Source: Syntrophobacter sp. SbD2 (GTDB lineage Bacteria; Desulfobacterota; Binatia; UBA9968). Taken from it: 52,044 nucleotides of DNA. Shown here in pieces: positions 24,213 to 35,732 of the stretch (the stretch's first letter is position 1; each line of letters starts with the position of its first letter). The notes beneath the pieces were generated by a model. It did no database searches. It had not been told where the DNA came from and worked only from the letters and a program-made list of their open reading frames with translations. Location: NCBI GenBank assembly GCA_945889495.1, contig CAMDBU010000019.1, positions 1 to 52,044 of the forward strand, read 5' to 3'. A program made the position numbers and the translations under genes.

Positions 24213-24689
24213 ATGTCGGAACTGTTAGGAAACAATTTACCGCCAGCGTTGTTGCGCCGCTTGGGTGGCGCCGAGGTGGCGGCCCATGAGGGTAAGATTA
24301 TCCCGATTTTTACCACCGATGAGGCGGGTTGGGCCCATCCGGCGCTGTTGTCCTATTATGAGATCGTCGCCAAGAATGCGACCACCCTGGAGATGGCGCT
24401 GTGGAAAGACAGCACAACGGCGAAAAACCTCCGGCGCACCGGCAAGGTGACGCTGATGATCAGCGACCTGGCGGTCAACTATTATCTCAAAGGCAGTGTC
24501 CAACAGTTGGAATATGAAATGACCGGCGCCGCTCCCGTGTCGCGCTTCCGCATCGTTCTCGACCAGGTGATCGAAGACCAGGAACCCAACGCGGAGATTA
24601 CCACCGGTCTGACTTACCGCCGGGTGAAGGCGCGCGTCGCCGAGGATTTTGCCGTCAAAGTTTTCCGCCTACTGTGCGAGGACGCATGA
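24213..24689 (+). CDS. PPOX-type flavin-binding protein coupled to macA
   Basis: 158 residues. The segment GWAHPALLSYYEIVAKNATTLEMALW, then DSTTAKNLRRTGKVTLMI and YYLKGSVQQL, fits a pyridoxamine 5'-phosphate oxidase-like split barrel with possible FMN binding. Its stop overlaps the macA start (ATGA, 24686-24689), so the protein is made together with the efflux pump. That is an unusual partner for MacAB-TolC. Possibilities are a redox or flavin-dependent modification of the exported compound, or a heme/flavin sensor. A second PPOX gene lies 2 kb upstream. Confidence 0.75.
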   Translation: MSELLGNNLPPALLRRLGGAEVAAHEGKIIPIFTTDEAGWAHPALLSYYEIVAKNATTLEMALWKDSTTAKNLRRTGKVTLMISDLAVNYYLKGSVQQLEYEMTGAAPVSRFRIVLDQVIEDQEPNAEITTGLTYRRVKARVAEDFAVKVFRLLCEDA

Positions 24690-25984
24690 GCAAGAAGAAG
24701 ATTATTTTAGTAACGCTGGTGCTCTTGCTGCTGGGCGGCGGCGCCTACGGTTATTGGCGCATGAGCAGCACGCCCAAGGAGCCGGGATACCTGACCGTGC
24801 CGGTGAGCCGGAGTAACATCCGTCAAGTGGTGGCGTCAACGGGAACATTGCAAGCGGTGGTTACGGTTCAGGTGGGCAGCCAAGTTTCTGGCACCATCGA
24901 AAAGCTATTCGCCGATTTCAACACCAAGGTGAAAGCCGGCCAGGTGGTGGTGCAGCTCAATCAGGACAAGTTCAAGGCGGCGGTGGATCAGACGCGGGCT
25001 AATCTGCTGGCGGCGCAAGCGACCTACACCAAGAACAAAGTCGCCGTCGTCGACACCTTGCGCACCTTGGAGCGTAACCGCGAACTGAAAAAACGCGATG
25101 TCATGGCGCAAAGCGAACTCGACGCGTCGCAAGCGGCTTACGACGCGGCGGTGGCGCAGTTGGAGGTCAGCCAGGCGCAGATCGCCCAGGCGCAGGCGGC
25201 GGTTAACCAGAACATGGTCGATCTTAACAATACCGTGATTCGCTCGCCGGTGGACGGCATCGTGATCGCGCGCAACGTCGACGTCGGCCAGACGGTGGCG
25301 GCGTCCTTGTCGGCGCCGACCTTGTTCACCATCGCCGCCGATCTGACCAAGATGGAAGTGCATACCAACGTCGATGAAGCGGACGTCGGCAACATCACCG
25401 AAAACCAGGATGTCAGCTTTACCGTCGATGCTCATGCCCAGCGGCGCTTCCGCGGCAAGGTCAATCAAGTGCGCAACGCGCCGATCAACGTTCAGGGCGT
25501 GGTGACCTACGACGCGGTGGTGCGGATCAATAATAAAGAGCTGCTGCTCAAACCCGGCATGACCGCCAACGTGCAGTTTCTGGTGGCGCAAAGAGAAGAC
25601 GTGCCGGCGATTCCCAATGTCGCGATGCGCTTCCGTCCGCCGGAGGAGAAAAACGAAGCGCAGCAGTTGCTGCTTCAGGAGCAGGGCCGGGTCGGCGGCC
25701 GCATCACCCAGCGGCGCACCAGCCGAGGCGGTGGCAGCGGCGTGGTCGGCACGGAAGCAAAGCGGGTGCGCCAAGTCAAAGTCTATGTGCTCAAAGATGG
25801 CAAGGCCGAGCCGGTGGATGTCCAGGTCGGTATCACCGACGGCTCCAAGACCGAGGTTCTCGCCGGCCTCAAAGAGAACGATCCGGTGATCGTCGGCCTT
25901 TCGAGCGCCGCCGCGGCGCCGGGCCAAACCAGCGTGGCCAACCCGTTCCAACCCCAAGTGCCAGGTGGATTCAGAGGCCGATGA
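24686..25984 (+). CDS. macA: MacA-like periplasmic adaptor (membrane fusion protein)
   Basis: 432 residues from ATG 24686. An N-terminal membrane anchor (KKIILVTLVLLLLGGGAYGYW) is followed by a biotinyl-lipoyl half motif (GSQVSGTIEKLFADFNTKVKAGQ) and a coiled-coil hairpin (about residues 90-175, rich in Ala/Gln). The second lipoyl half (IRSPVDGIVIARNVDVGQ) and beta-barrel/membrane-proximal domains follow. A Gly/Arg-rich insert at about 337-353 (RITQRRTSRGGGSG) interrupts the last domain. It would bridge MacB and TolC. It overlaps both neighbours by 4 bp. Confidence 0.92.
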   Translation: MSKKKIILVTLVLLLLGGGAYGYWRMSSTPKEPGYLTVPVSRSNIRQVVASTGTLQAVVTVQVGSQVSGTIEKLFADFNTKVKAGQVVVQLNQDKFKAAVDQTRANLLAAQATYTKNKVAVVDTLRTLERNRELKKRDVMAQSELDASQAAYDAAVAQLEVSQAQIAQAQAAVNQNMVDLNNTVIRSPVDGIVIARNVDVGQTVAASLSAPTLFTIAADLTKMEVHTNVDEADVGNITENQDVSFTVDAHAQRRFRGKVNQVRNAPINVQGVVTYDAVVRINNKELLLKPGMTANVQFLVAQREDVPAIPNVAMRFRPPEEKNEAQQLLLQEQGRVGGRITQRRTSRGGGSGVVGTEAKRVRQVKVYVLKDGKAEPVDVQVGITDGSKTEVLAGLKENDPVIVGLSSAAAAPGQTSVANPFQPQVPGGFRGR

Positions 25985-26697
25985 GCGAAGTCATTCGGGT
26001 TCAAGATCTGCAAAAGATTTACCGCATGGGGGATGTCGAAGTGCCGGCCCTGCGCGGTATCAACTTAACCATCGAACGGGGTGAGTTCGTCGCGGTGATG
26101 GGTTCGTCAGGGTCGGGTAAATCGACATTTATGAATATCATCGGCTGCCTCGACCGGCCGACCGCCGGCAGTTATTGGCTCGAAGGCGAGGAAGTTGCGA
26201 CGCTCAGCGCCGATGCCTGGGCGCATATCCGCAATAAGCGCATCGGCTTTGTCTTCCAAGGTTTCAACTTGCTGTCGCGCACCACGGCGTTGGAGAATGT
26301 CGAGCTGCCGATGATGTACAACGGCTATGCCAGCAAGGAGCGCCACCGGCGGGCGGTCGAAGTATTGGATTTGGTCGGTCTCGGCCAGCGCCAGGACCAC
26401 ACGCCGAACCGCTTGTCCGGCGGCCAGCAACAAAGAGTAGCCATCGCCCGGGCGTTGGTCAACCAGCCTTCGTTGATTCTCGCCGACGAGCCGACCGGCA
26501 ATCTCGACTCGGTGACCAGCAATGAAATCATGGGACTGTTCCAGCATCTAAATCGCGACCAGGGCATTACCGTTATACTCGTCACCCATGAGCCCGATAT
26601 CGCTGAATACGCCAAGCGCCAGATCGTATTTCGCGACGGTGAAGTGATCGCCGATAAAGCCAATGAGCAAGTGCTGGCGGTTCGGGCGGAGGCGTAA
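25981..26697 (+). CDS. macB: MacB/LolD-type ABC transporter ATPase
   Basis: 238 residues with Walker A GSSGSGKST (near 41-49), Q-loop VFQGFNLLSRTTALENVELPM, signature LSGGQQQRVAIARALV, Walker B LILADEPTGNLDS and H-loop VTHEPDIAEYA. This is the standard MacB/LolD class that powers mechanotransmission through FtsX-type permeases. In E. coli MacB the ATPase and permease are one protein; here they are separate adjacent genes, as in many other bacteria. It overlaps macA by 4 bp and abuts the permease gene with no gap. Confidence 0.93.
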   Translation: MSEVIRVQDLQKIYRMGDVEVPALRGINLTIERGEFVAVMGSSGSGKSTFMNIIGCLDRPTAGSYWLEGEEVATLSADAWAHIRNKRIGFVFQGFNLLSRTTALENVELPMMYNGYASKERHRRAVEVLDLVGLGQRQDHTPNRLSGGQQQRVAIARALVNQPSLILADEPTGNLDSVTSNEIMGLFQHLNRDQGITVILVTHEPDIAEYAKRQIVFRDGEVIADKANEQVLAVRAEA

Positions 26698-27915
26698 ATG
26701 CGCTGGTTGATGACTTTCCGCATCGCGCTACGCGCCTTGGCGCGCAACAAGCTGCGCGCTTTTCTCACCATGCTGGGCATTATCATTGGCGTTGGCGCGG
26801 TGATCGCCATGGTCGCCATCGGTGAGGGCGCGAAAGCGACCATTCGCGCGCAAATCTCCGCTTTGGGCACCAATGTTTTGATCGTCCTGCCCGGCAGCAA
26901 TGTGCAGGGCGGTGTGCGCGCCGGCACCGGTAACGTCACCACTCTGGTGGATTCCGACGCCCGCGCCATGACCCGCGAATTGCGCTCGGTGGCCTATGCG
27001 TCACCCGTCATGCGCCGCCAAGATCAACTGATCGCCGGCAATTTGAACTGGGGCAGCTTGGTCCAGGGCGTGGCGCCGGAGTTCGAACAGATCCGCGACT
27101 GGCAGATCGACGCCGGACGCTTTCTCCACGACGGCGATATGGACTCCGCCGCCAAGGTCGCGGTCATCGGCCAGACCGTGGCGCGCCAGTTGTTTGGCGC
27201 CGATGACCCCATCGATCAAGTCATTCGGATTCGTAATATTCCGTTTCGTGTTGTCGGCGTGCTCGTCGGCAAAGGCCAGACCGGCCAGGGCCAGGACCAA
27301 GACGACACGGTGATGATCCCCTACACCACCATGCAGAAACGGCTCATGCGCATCACCTACGTGCAGAGCATCGTGGTGCGCGCGGTCAGCGCGGAAAAAG
27401 TCGCCGAAGCCCAGGAGCAGATTACTTTGCTGTTGCGCCAGCGCCATCGCATCGCCGAGGGGCGCGAGGACGATTTCACCGTGCGCAATCTCTCCGACAT
27501 CGCCGAGGCTGCTCAATCGACGGCCCAGGTGATGGCGATCCTCTTAGGCAGTGTCGCCGGCATTTCTCTTCTCGTCGGTGGCATCGGCATCATGAACATC
27601 ATGCTGGTGTCGGTCACCGAGCGCACCCGCGAGATCGGCATCCGCATGGCGGTGGGCGCGCGCAGCCGCGATATCATGCTGCAATTCCTAGTTGAAGCCG
27701 TGGTCATGGCCGCCACCGGCGGCATCATCGGTATTCTTTTGGGCATCGGCAGTTCGCAACTGCTGAAAACCTGGGCCCAGTGGCCGACATTAGTCAGCCC
27801 AAGTGTGGTCGCCGTCGCCTTCCTCTTCTCCGGCGCCGTCGGCGTCTTCTTCGGTTTTTATCCGGCTAAGAAAGCCGCCGGGTTGGATCCCATCGACGCG
27901 CTAAGATACGAGTAA
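26698..27915 (+). CDS. macB: MacB-type ABC permease (MacB_PCD + FtsX)
   Basis: 405 residues beginning immediately after the ATPase stop. The first transmembrane helix (FLTMLGIIIGVGAVIAMVAI) carries the family's TMLGIIIGVGAVI signature. A periplasmic MacB_PCD domain follows (about 45-270, no Cys), then three C-terminal helices of the FtsX domain (LLGSVAGISLLVGGIGIMNIM, with TERTREIGIRMAVGAR coupling helix). With MacA and TolC it forms a tripartite exporter for peptides, lipoproteins, macrolide-like or siderophore-like compounds; the substrate is not predictable. The operon ends here, with no clear intrinsic terminator. Confidence 0.93.
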   Translation: MRWLMTFRIALRALARNKLRAFLTMLGIIIGVGAVIAMVAIGEGAKATIRAQISALGTNVLIVLPGSNVQGGVRAGTGNVTTLVDSDARAMTRELRSVAYASPVMRRQDQLIAGNLNWGSLVQGVAPEFEQIRDWQIDAGRFLHDGDMDSAAKVAVIGQTVARQLFGADDPIDQVIRIRNIPFRVVGVLVGKGQTGQGQDQDDTVMIPYTTMQKRLMRITYVQSIVVRAVSAEKVAEAQEQITLLLRQRHRIAEGREDDFTVRNLSDIAEAAQSTAQVMAILLGSVAGISLLVGGIGIMNIMLVSVTERTREIGIRMAVGARSRDIMLQFLVEAVVMAATGGIIGILLGIGSSQLLKTWAQWPTLVSPSVVAVAFLFSGAVGVFFGFYPAKKAAGLDPIDALRYE

Positions 27916-28047
27916 GCGCGCGGCCCTGTGTCCGGCCGACGCCTTGAATCATTGGTGAGAACCCATGAAGTCGGCTCCGGCGATTGTTTGCTTGGCCGCG
28001 GAGTTCCATGGTAGTTTTTCACTCATGATCGGTTTTCAAGGAGAATT

Positions 28048-28416
28048 ATGACAATCAAGACTATTGTGCTTGTTGTCGGGTTGACGGGGCTGGTTGGTTG
28101 TGGGCAATCGGTAGTGGTCAATCAAAAAGGCAGCGGCTCCATGCAAATCTTGTCCGCGACCTATGGCGCCAATTGCGGCGCGCCAAGGGGCAACGTGACC
28201 GATCACCTGGCCAATATGTGCAACACCACGGAAAAGTGCGAGTACCGCATCGACTATCAAGTCATCGGCGATCCGCGTCGGGGCTGCGCCAAAAGCTACG
28301 AAGCCGAGTATCGCTGTTCGACTTCCGGCGACACCCGAACCGTTTCCGCCCCCGCTGAAGCCGGGGGAGGCACGGTCGTTACTCTCGAATGCTTGCGCTT
28401 GTTCGGAATTTTCTAA
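28048..28416 (+). CDS. Lipoprotein with SUEL/rhamnose-binding-lectin-like Cys domain
   Basis: 122 residues with a lipobox (TGLVGC, Cys18) after a short hydrophobic core, and AAGGAG just upstream of ATG 28048. The mature part contains the sequence pattern of SUEL-type (rhamnose/galactose-binding) lectin domains: ILSATYGANCG, CNTTEKCEYRIDYQVIGDP, then GCAKSYEAEYRC. The order YG-x-C, C-x4-C, GDP, C-x-K-x-Y and a final Y-x-C is that of the animal lectins and related bacterial domains. It has about seven extra-cytoplasmic Cys, which implies disulfides. It could bind surface sugars, perhaps the product of the polysaccharide operon. Fold assignment is by motif only. Confidence 0.6.
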   Translation: MTIKTIVLVVGLTGLVGCGQSVVVNQKGSGSMQILSATYGANCGAPRGNVTDHLANMCNTTEKCEYRIDYQVIGDPRRGCAKSYEAEYRCSTSGDTRTVSAPAEAGGGTVVTLECLRLFGIF

Positions 28417-28655
28417 TCGCCGCGTTGCGGCTAAGTGATATTTGTCGCGCTGGCTCGGATCGACGATCGTCATTGACTCATCCAATGTCAGTGGCGCTTT
28501 TAACGCCGTAACCCTCCCACCCGTTCGCTTACGATTAGCTTCAGACAGACTCGATGGCGCTTACATTCTGGCGATCGCTCCTTGCGGTTGGAGTGTCAGC
28601 GGCCAGATATGTTAAAAACGGATTGCCAGTAACCACCCGCGCGGAGGTAAACTCA

Positions 28656-29846
28656 ATGATCGCTTCCAAGTCCATCGATTATCGCCTGATATTTGCCTTG
28701 ATGATTTTTCTCATGTCAGGCTGCGCCATGACCGGCAACCCGCGCGGGCCGCTGGTGCTCGCCGAGCAAGGATTTTTCTTCGTCGGCGGGCACTACGTAC
28801 CGGTGGCCAACAACGATCACATCATGGCCGACCAGATGTACGTGCACTACCAAATTCCCCAGGAAAAAAGGCATCCCTATCCGATTATCATGATCCATGG
28901 CGGCGGCCAGACGGCGAATAATTTCGAGAGCACTCCAGACGGCCGCGAGGGCTGGGCGACCAATTTCCTGCGCGCTGGCTTCGCCGTTTATTTGGTTGAC
29001 CAACCTGGCCGCGCGCGCTCGCCTTATCAACCGGAAGTTTATGGCGCGCTAGCTAACGGTGCGCGGGCGCGCAGCGGCGTCGAGCAGCGTTTTACCTTGC
29101 CCAAGCCTAATAATCTTTATCCTCAGGCACGGCTGCACACCCAGTGGCCGGGCAGCGGCACCAAGGGCGATCCGGCCTTCGATCAATTTTTCGCCTCGCA
29201 GGTTTCCGGCATCACCGATGGCGGCGTCAGCGAGCAGCTCAATCAGGCGGCGGTGGCCGCGCTGCTCGACAGGATCGGCCCGGCGATCGTGCTCACCCAC
29301 TCGATGTCGGGAACTTCCGGCTGGCTGATCGCCGACGCCCGGCCGCGGTTGGTCAAAGCCGTGGTCGGCATCGAGCCGAGCAGCCCGCCGTTTCGCAACT
29401 TGGATTTGATCGGTCCGCCGGATTGGTTTCGCTATTCGAAAAATCTCGACAAGCCCTGGGGCATCACGCGCTTACCGATCGCCTACGATCCGCCGGTAAA
29501 AAGTGCCGAAGATCTCAAGCCTGTGCTCGAAGAGAAGGCCGACCGCGCCGATCTGACGCGCTGCTACCGCCAGAGCGAGCCGGCGCGCAAGCTCGCCAAT
29601 CTCGTCAACATTCCGATCCTCATCGTCAGCGGCGAAGCATCGTTCCACGCGCCCTGGGATCACTGCACTTCGAAGTACCTGACTCAGGCCGGCGTCACCA
29701 ACCAATATGTGCGGCTCGAAGACCACGGCATTCACGGCACCGGCCATATGATGATGCTGGAAAAAAATAGTTTGGAGATTGCTCAATTGATCGCCGGCTG
29801 GCTCGAACGGCATGTCGAGCAGCGCTTGCCGATCCCGCTGCGATGA
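28656..29846 (+). CDS. Alpha/beta-hydrolase lipoprotein (esterase-like)
   Basis: 396 residues from ATG 28656 with GGAGG at 28643-28647; an in-frame ATG at 28554 is rejected because it puts about 34 residues before the signal sequence. The lipobox MSGC follows LIFALMIFL. The hydrolase core shows the oxyanion segment PIIMIHGGGQTANNFE, a nucleophile elbow HSMSGTSG (Ser near residue 217, with Ser in place of the second Gly of GHSMGG), and a C-terminal GTGHMMML His. The acid may be in VSGEASFHAPWDHC. A secreted, membrane-anchored esterase or lipase-like enzyme is likely; substrate unknown. It follows the lectin-like lipoprotein by 239 bp. Confidence 0.8.
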   Translation: MIASKSIDYRLIFALMIFLMSGCAMTGNPRGPLVLAEQGFFFVGGHYVPVANNDHIMADQMYVHYQIPQEKRHPYPIIMIHGGGQTANNFESTPDGREGWATNFLRAGFAVYLVDQPGRARSPYQPEVYGALANGARARSGVEQRFTLPKPNNLYPQARLHTQWPGSGTKGDPAFDQFFASQVSGITDGGVSEQLNQAAVAALLDRIGPAIVLTHSMSGTSGWLIADARPRLVKAVVGIEPSSPPFRNLDLIGPPDWFRYSKNLDKPWGITRLPIAYDPPVKSAEDLKPVLEEKADRADLTRCYRQSEPARKLANLVNIPILIVSGEASFHAPWDHCTSKYLTQAGVTNQYVRLEDHGIHGTGHMMMLEKNSLEIAQLIAGWLERHVEQRLPIPLR

Positions 29847-29898
29847 GATTGGGATTTGGCCTTGGTGACGGCGGTAACATGCGGATGCGCGGCACATT

Positions 29899-32622
<2,724 letters not shown>

Positions 32623-32625
32623 CCC

Positions 32626-33393
32626 ATGAGCAGATACGATTACGATTATGGTTGGAAACCCTACGTGCCGGTGGCCGAACGCAGGCGCCAGGCGGCGCGC
32701 AAAATTGCCAGACTGGCGAAGAAAGGCCAGACGGTTTCGCCGGTTGTTATCGATGGCAGGAAGATCGCCAAAACGTTTTGGGGTAAATCCTGGTGCGATA
32801 ATCTCGAACGCTACAGCGATTACGCCAACCGGCTGCCGCGCGGCCGCACCTACGTGCGCAATGGCTCGGTAGTCGATCTGCAGCTGTCGCCCGGCACCGT
32901 GACCGCGCTGGTGAGCGGATCGAGTCTCTATCGTGTCGAAGTGAAGGTGGCTGCGGTTTCCAAGCCCCATTGGAACGCGGTCTGCGCGGACTGCGCGGGG
33001 GCGATCGATTCTGTGATCGAACTGCTGCAAGGGCGGTTCTCGCAAGCAGTCATGACACGACTTTGCCAGGAGAAGACCGGACTATTTCCGCAGCCGGCAG
33101 AGATCGAGTTTAAATGCACTTGCCCGGACTGGGCGTCGATGTGCAAACATGTCGCCGCAGTGCTCTACGGCATCGGCGCGCGTCTCGATGAACGGCCCGA
33201 ACTCGTATTCGCGCTGCGCAACGTCGACCAGCAGGACTTGATCGCCAGTGCCGGCAAAGGCATGGCGAAGAAGCGCAAAGGAGCGGCCGCGGCAAAAGTT
33301 CTCGACAACAGCGATCTGTCCGATATCTTCGGTATTGACATCGCGGAATCGCCGGCCAAGCCCTCACCTAGGCGTCGTAAAGGCGCCAAGTAG
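32626..33393 (+). CDS. SWIM zinc-finger protein, partner of the SNF2 ATPase
   Basis: 255 residues. The central SWIM motif is CTCPDWASMCKHVA near residues 164-177 (CxC-x6-CxH, all four zinc ligands present), preceded by the family's N-terminal WGKSWCDNLERYSDYANRLPRGRTYVRNGSV segment. The C-terminus is basic (SPRRRKGAK) and may contact DNA. Start ATG 32626 lies 3 bp after the SNF2 stop, so the two are surely co-expressed. In bacteria this family is nearly always next to SNF2 helicases and probably gives DNA or protein specificity to the motor. Confidence 0.9.
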   Translation: MSRYDYDYGWKPYVPVAERRRQAARKIARLAKKGQTVSPVVIDGRKIAKTFWGKSWCDNLERYSDYANRLPRGRTYVRNGSVVDLQLSPGTVTALVSGSSLYRVEVKVAAVSKPHWNAVCADCAGAIDSVIELLQGRFSQAVMTRLCQEKTGLFPQPAEIEFKCTCPDWASMCKHVAAVLYGIGARLDERPELVFALRNVDQQDLIASAGKGMAKKRKGAAAAKVLDNSDLSDIFGIDIAESPAKPSPRRRKGAK

Positions 33394-33490
33394 GGCGTCG
33401 ATGGACAACCTCGATGGTCAATAGTCGGTGACGACTTGCGCTTGTCAGCGATAGGGCTCCTTGGGTTCGCGGTTATCCGATTGATGAGGG

Positions 33491-34405
33491 ATGAAAATGG
33501 AAACGATAGGCTTTGTCGGTTTGGGCACCATCGGCGCGGTGGTCGCACGGAATATTCAGCGTGCTGGTTATTCTATGGTTGTCCATGACATCGCGCCCGA
33601 TGCTGGGCGAACGCTCGTTGAATCTGGAGCTAAGTTCGCCGATTCGGCGACGGAGGTGGCGCGACAGTGCCGAATAGTTTTTACTTCGCTGCCCGGACCG
33701 CGCGAGGTTGAACTGGTCGCACTGGGCGCCAATGGGCTGGTTCACGGGATTCGCGACGGCAGTATTTACGTGGATCTTTCGAGCAGCAGCGCCGAGCTGA
33801 TTCGCCGCGTCGCCGGTGAATTCGCTTCCCGCGGTGCTCAAGTTATGGACGCGCCGTTGATCGTCGGGCGCAACGGCATCGCCAATCGCAGCGTGCAGGT
33901 GTTGGCGTCCGGCGCCGTTGCCGCATTCAACGCGGTGAAGCCGCTGCTCGATGCCTTCAGCGATACGGTGGTCTTTACCGGCGAGCTGGGGACGGGAACC
34001 GTGATCAAGCTGGCGCATAACTTGGTGCGCCGCGGCATTGGCTTGGCGATCGGCGAGGGGATTGTGCTGGGCGCCAAGGCGGGTGTCGATCCGCAGCTCT
34101 TGTGGGACTGTATGCATTGGGGCTTGGATTCGCAGCTTCATCAGCTGAAAAAACATTTCACCGACACTGTCTTCACCGGTAACTTCGAACCGGAGGCGAG
34201 CTTCGGCATCGGCCTGTCGCGCAAGGATGTCGGCCTGGCCACCGACTTGGGCCGCCAGCACAACGTGCCGATGCCGATTGCCGCCCTGGTCGAGCAGATG
34301 ATGATCCACGCCATCAGCCGTGGCTGGTCGGAGCAAAGCACGGCGTCGCTGTTTCGCTTGCAAGAAGAAGCCGCGGGCATCCAAGTGCGCAAGCGCGGCG
34401 CGTAA
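33491..34405 (+). CDS. 3-hydroxyisobutyrate/6-phosphogluconate dehydrogenase-family oxidoreductase
   Basis: 304 residues. The N-terminal Rossmann domain opens with IGFVGLGTIGAVVARNIQRAG (GxGxxG) and the substrate signature DAPLIVGRNGIANRSVQVLASG follows near 118-140 (family: DAPVSGG). The catalytic Lys region KLAHNLVRRGIGLAIGEGI at about 174-192 has K-x2-H-N in place of the usual K-x2-N-N. The C-terminal helical domain is typical of the beta-hydroxyacid dehydrogenases. It converges on the Rieske oxygenase gene (30 bp between stops). A role in oxidising a hydroxyacid or reducing a semialdehyde is inferred from family. Confidence 0.85.
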   Translation: MKMETIGFVGLGTIGAVVARNIQRAGYSMVVHDIAPDAGRTLVESGAKFADSATEVARQCRIVFTSLPGPREVELVALGANGLVHGIRDGSIYVDLSSSSAELIRRVAGEFASRGAQVMDAPLIVGRNGIANRSVQVLASGAVAAFNAVKPLLDAFSDTVVFTGELGTGTVIKLAHNLVRRGIGLAIGEGIVLGAKAGVDPQLLWDCMHWGLDSQLHQLKKHFTDTVFTGNFEPEASFGIGLSRKDVGLATDLGRQHNVPMPIAALVEQMMIHAISRGWSEQSTASLFRLQEEAAGIQVRKRGA

Positions 34406-34435
34406 AGATTGACGCTTCGGGTCGGTGCGTTGCAA

Positions 34436-35650
34436 TTAGCGGCCGGCGCTCTGCACCACTTTCTCAGTCGCTTCTTGGAAACGATAGACCGAGTCCTGCG
34501 GCAGCAGCCATTTCTTGAGCGGTCGGCCTTCGGCTAAGGCGCGCAGCTCGCGCTCCCAGATCTTGCGGAACAAGATGATCCCGACATCGCTGCGGCCGAG
34601 ATGTTCTTGGCTGCGGTCGGCGATGGCGCCTTGGCCCACCTGGGCGACGTAGTCTTGGACGTGCACCAGGGTGATCTTGTCGGCGAAAAATTTGTCCAAG
34701 TCTTGGTAGTTCAATTTTCCCGCCAGCACCGCTTCGCCCATCTGAACCACGGAAACTTTCGGCGCCGGTGCTTCGGCGGCGCGCCGGGCGCGATAGGCGT
34801 CGGCTTTGGCGCCGGTGAGCGGCAATCGGCGCAGGCGAAATTCCAATGCTTGATTGTCGTTCATCGGCACGTCCCACTGCATACGGTCTTCCCAGTCGCA
34901 TTCCGGCTCGGGCGACGGATTGCGAAAGGCGTAGGCGTTGGGCATGAAAAATTGAAAGACGTTGCGCCAGCCCTGCTTGAAACTTGCGTATGAGGTCGTG
35001 CCCCAGGGGCTTTCTTCTTTGGATATCTCCGGTAAGCCTTCGCGCCGGTTGGCGGCGGAGACCGAGTAGGCGCCGCGATGAACGAACGACACATGATAGG
35101 AGTCGCCGTTGTTGTCGACGCGCTGAAAAAAATTGCATGGCCAGACTTCCGTCGACAGTACTTCCACGATGCCGTCCTCTTCCATGTGGGGAAAGCGCGG
35201 AAAAGTTGGCGCCTCGCCCGCGCCGAAGTAGGCGAAGATCAAGCCTAAATATTCCCGGGTGGGAAACCCGGCGATGCGAATCTTGTTAGCAAACGATTTA
35301 TCTTCCGCCGGCTGGTCGGTGCACTGTCCCGCCGCGTCGAAGCACCAGCCATGATAGATGCAGCGGATCGAGTCGCCCTCGACCCAGCCGGCCGATAGCT
35401 GGGTGCCGCGATGCGGACAACGAAAGCCGACGACGTGCGGTGAGCCGGATTCGCCGCGGTACAGCGTGAACTGTTCGCTCATGATTTCGATGGGCTTGGC
35501 CTCCCCTGGTTTCAGCTCTTCGGCGCGATGGATCGGCTGCCAGAAACGCCGCAGGTACTCGCCCGCCAGTGTGCCGGGTTTGGTGCAGATCAGATCTTGC
35601 CAGCTCAAGGGTTTGCCGCGGCCGCGGCTTTTCGATTTCGCTATCGCCAT
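34436..35650 (-). CDS. Rieske [2Fe-2S] non-heme iron oxygenase, alpha-subunit type
   Basis: 404 residues from ATG 35650 (GGAG six nt upstream); an open frame reaches 35848 but runs into the divergent SDR gene. The Rieske ligands are C78-P-H80 and C97-x2-H100 (RCPHRGTQL and CIYHGW). The mononuclear iron ligands are predicted at H186 and H191 (DSYHVSFVH), with an acid ligand later in the chain. The layout fits phthalate/vanillate-type single-component oxygenases that need a separate reductase. No reductase or ferredoxin gene is adjacent. Substrate is unknown; the SDR and solute-binding neighbours suggest uptake and oxidation of an aromatic or cyclic acid. Confidence 0.9.
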   Translation of the reverse strand: MAIAKSKSRGRGKPLSWQDLICTKPGTLAGEYLRRFWQPIHRAEELKPGEAKPIEIMSEQFTLYRGESGSPHVVGFRCPHRGTQLSAGWVEGDSIRCIYHGWCFDAAGQCTDQPAEDKSFANKIRIAGFPTREYLGLIFAYFGAGEAPTFPRFPHMEEDGIVEVLSTEVWPCNFFQRVDNNGDSYHVSFVHRGAYSVSAANRREGLPEISKEESPWGTTSYASFKQGWRNVFQFFMPNAYAFRNPSPEPECDWEDRMQWDVPMNDNQALEFRLRRLPLTGAKADAYRARRAAEAPAPKVSVVQMGEAVLAGKLNYQDLDKFFADKITLVHVQDYVAQVGQGAIADRSQEHLGRSDVGIILFRKIWERELRALAEGRPLKKWLLPQDSVYRFQEATEKVVQSAGR

Positions 35651-35703
35651 GTGTCGCTCCATGCTTGCAATTGATCGCTTCGGCGAACTATAGATGCGGT
35701 TGC

Positions 35704-35732
35704 TGTATATAGCATCCGAAAATTTTTGACAA
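35704..35732 (-). promoter_or_regulatory. Sigma-70-like promoter for the Rieske gene
   Basis: On the minus strand TTGTCA (35732-35727) is followed after exactly 17 bases by TATACA (35709-35704). Initiation would be near 35697, giving a leader of about 47 nt to ATG 35650. The -35 box overlaps the first base of the divergent SDR gene's start codon, so the two transcripts probably exclude each other. Confidence 0.45.

Noticed and set aside
24905-25957. 350-codon minus-strand open frame opposite macA
   Set aside because: Antisense shadow of macA, with no domain pattern and no ribosome binding site.
28419-28431. GCCGC-GTT-GCGGC hairpin after the lectin-like lipoprotein gene as a terminator
   Set aside because: Stem of five pairs only and no T-tract.
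33473-34435. 320-codon minus-strand open frame opposite the HIBADH-family gene
   Set aside because: Antisense shadow; the plus-strand gene has the GxGxxG and substrate motifs.
35726-35731. Plus-strand TTGACA just before the SDR start as its -35 box
   Set aside because: It touches the start codon, so initiation would fall inside the gene.
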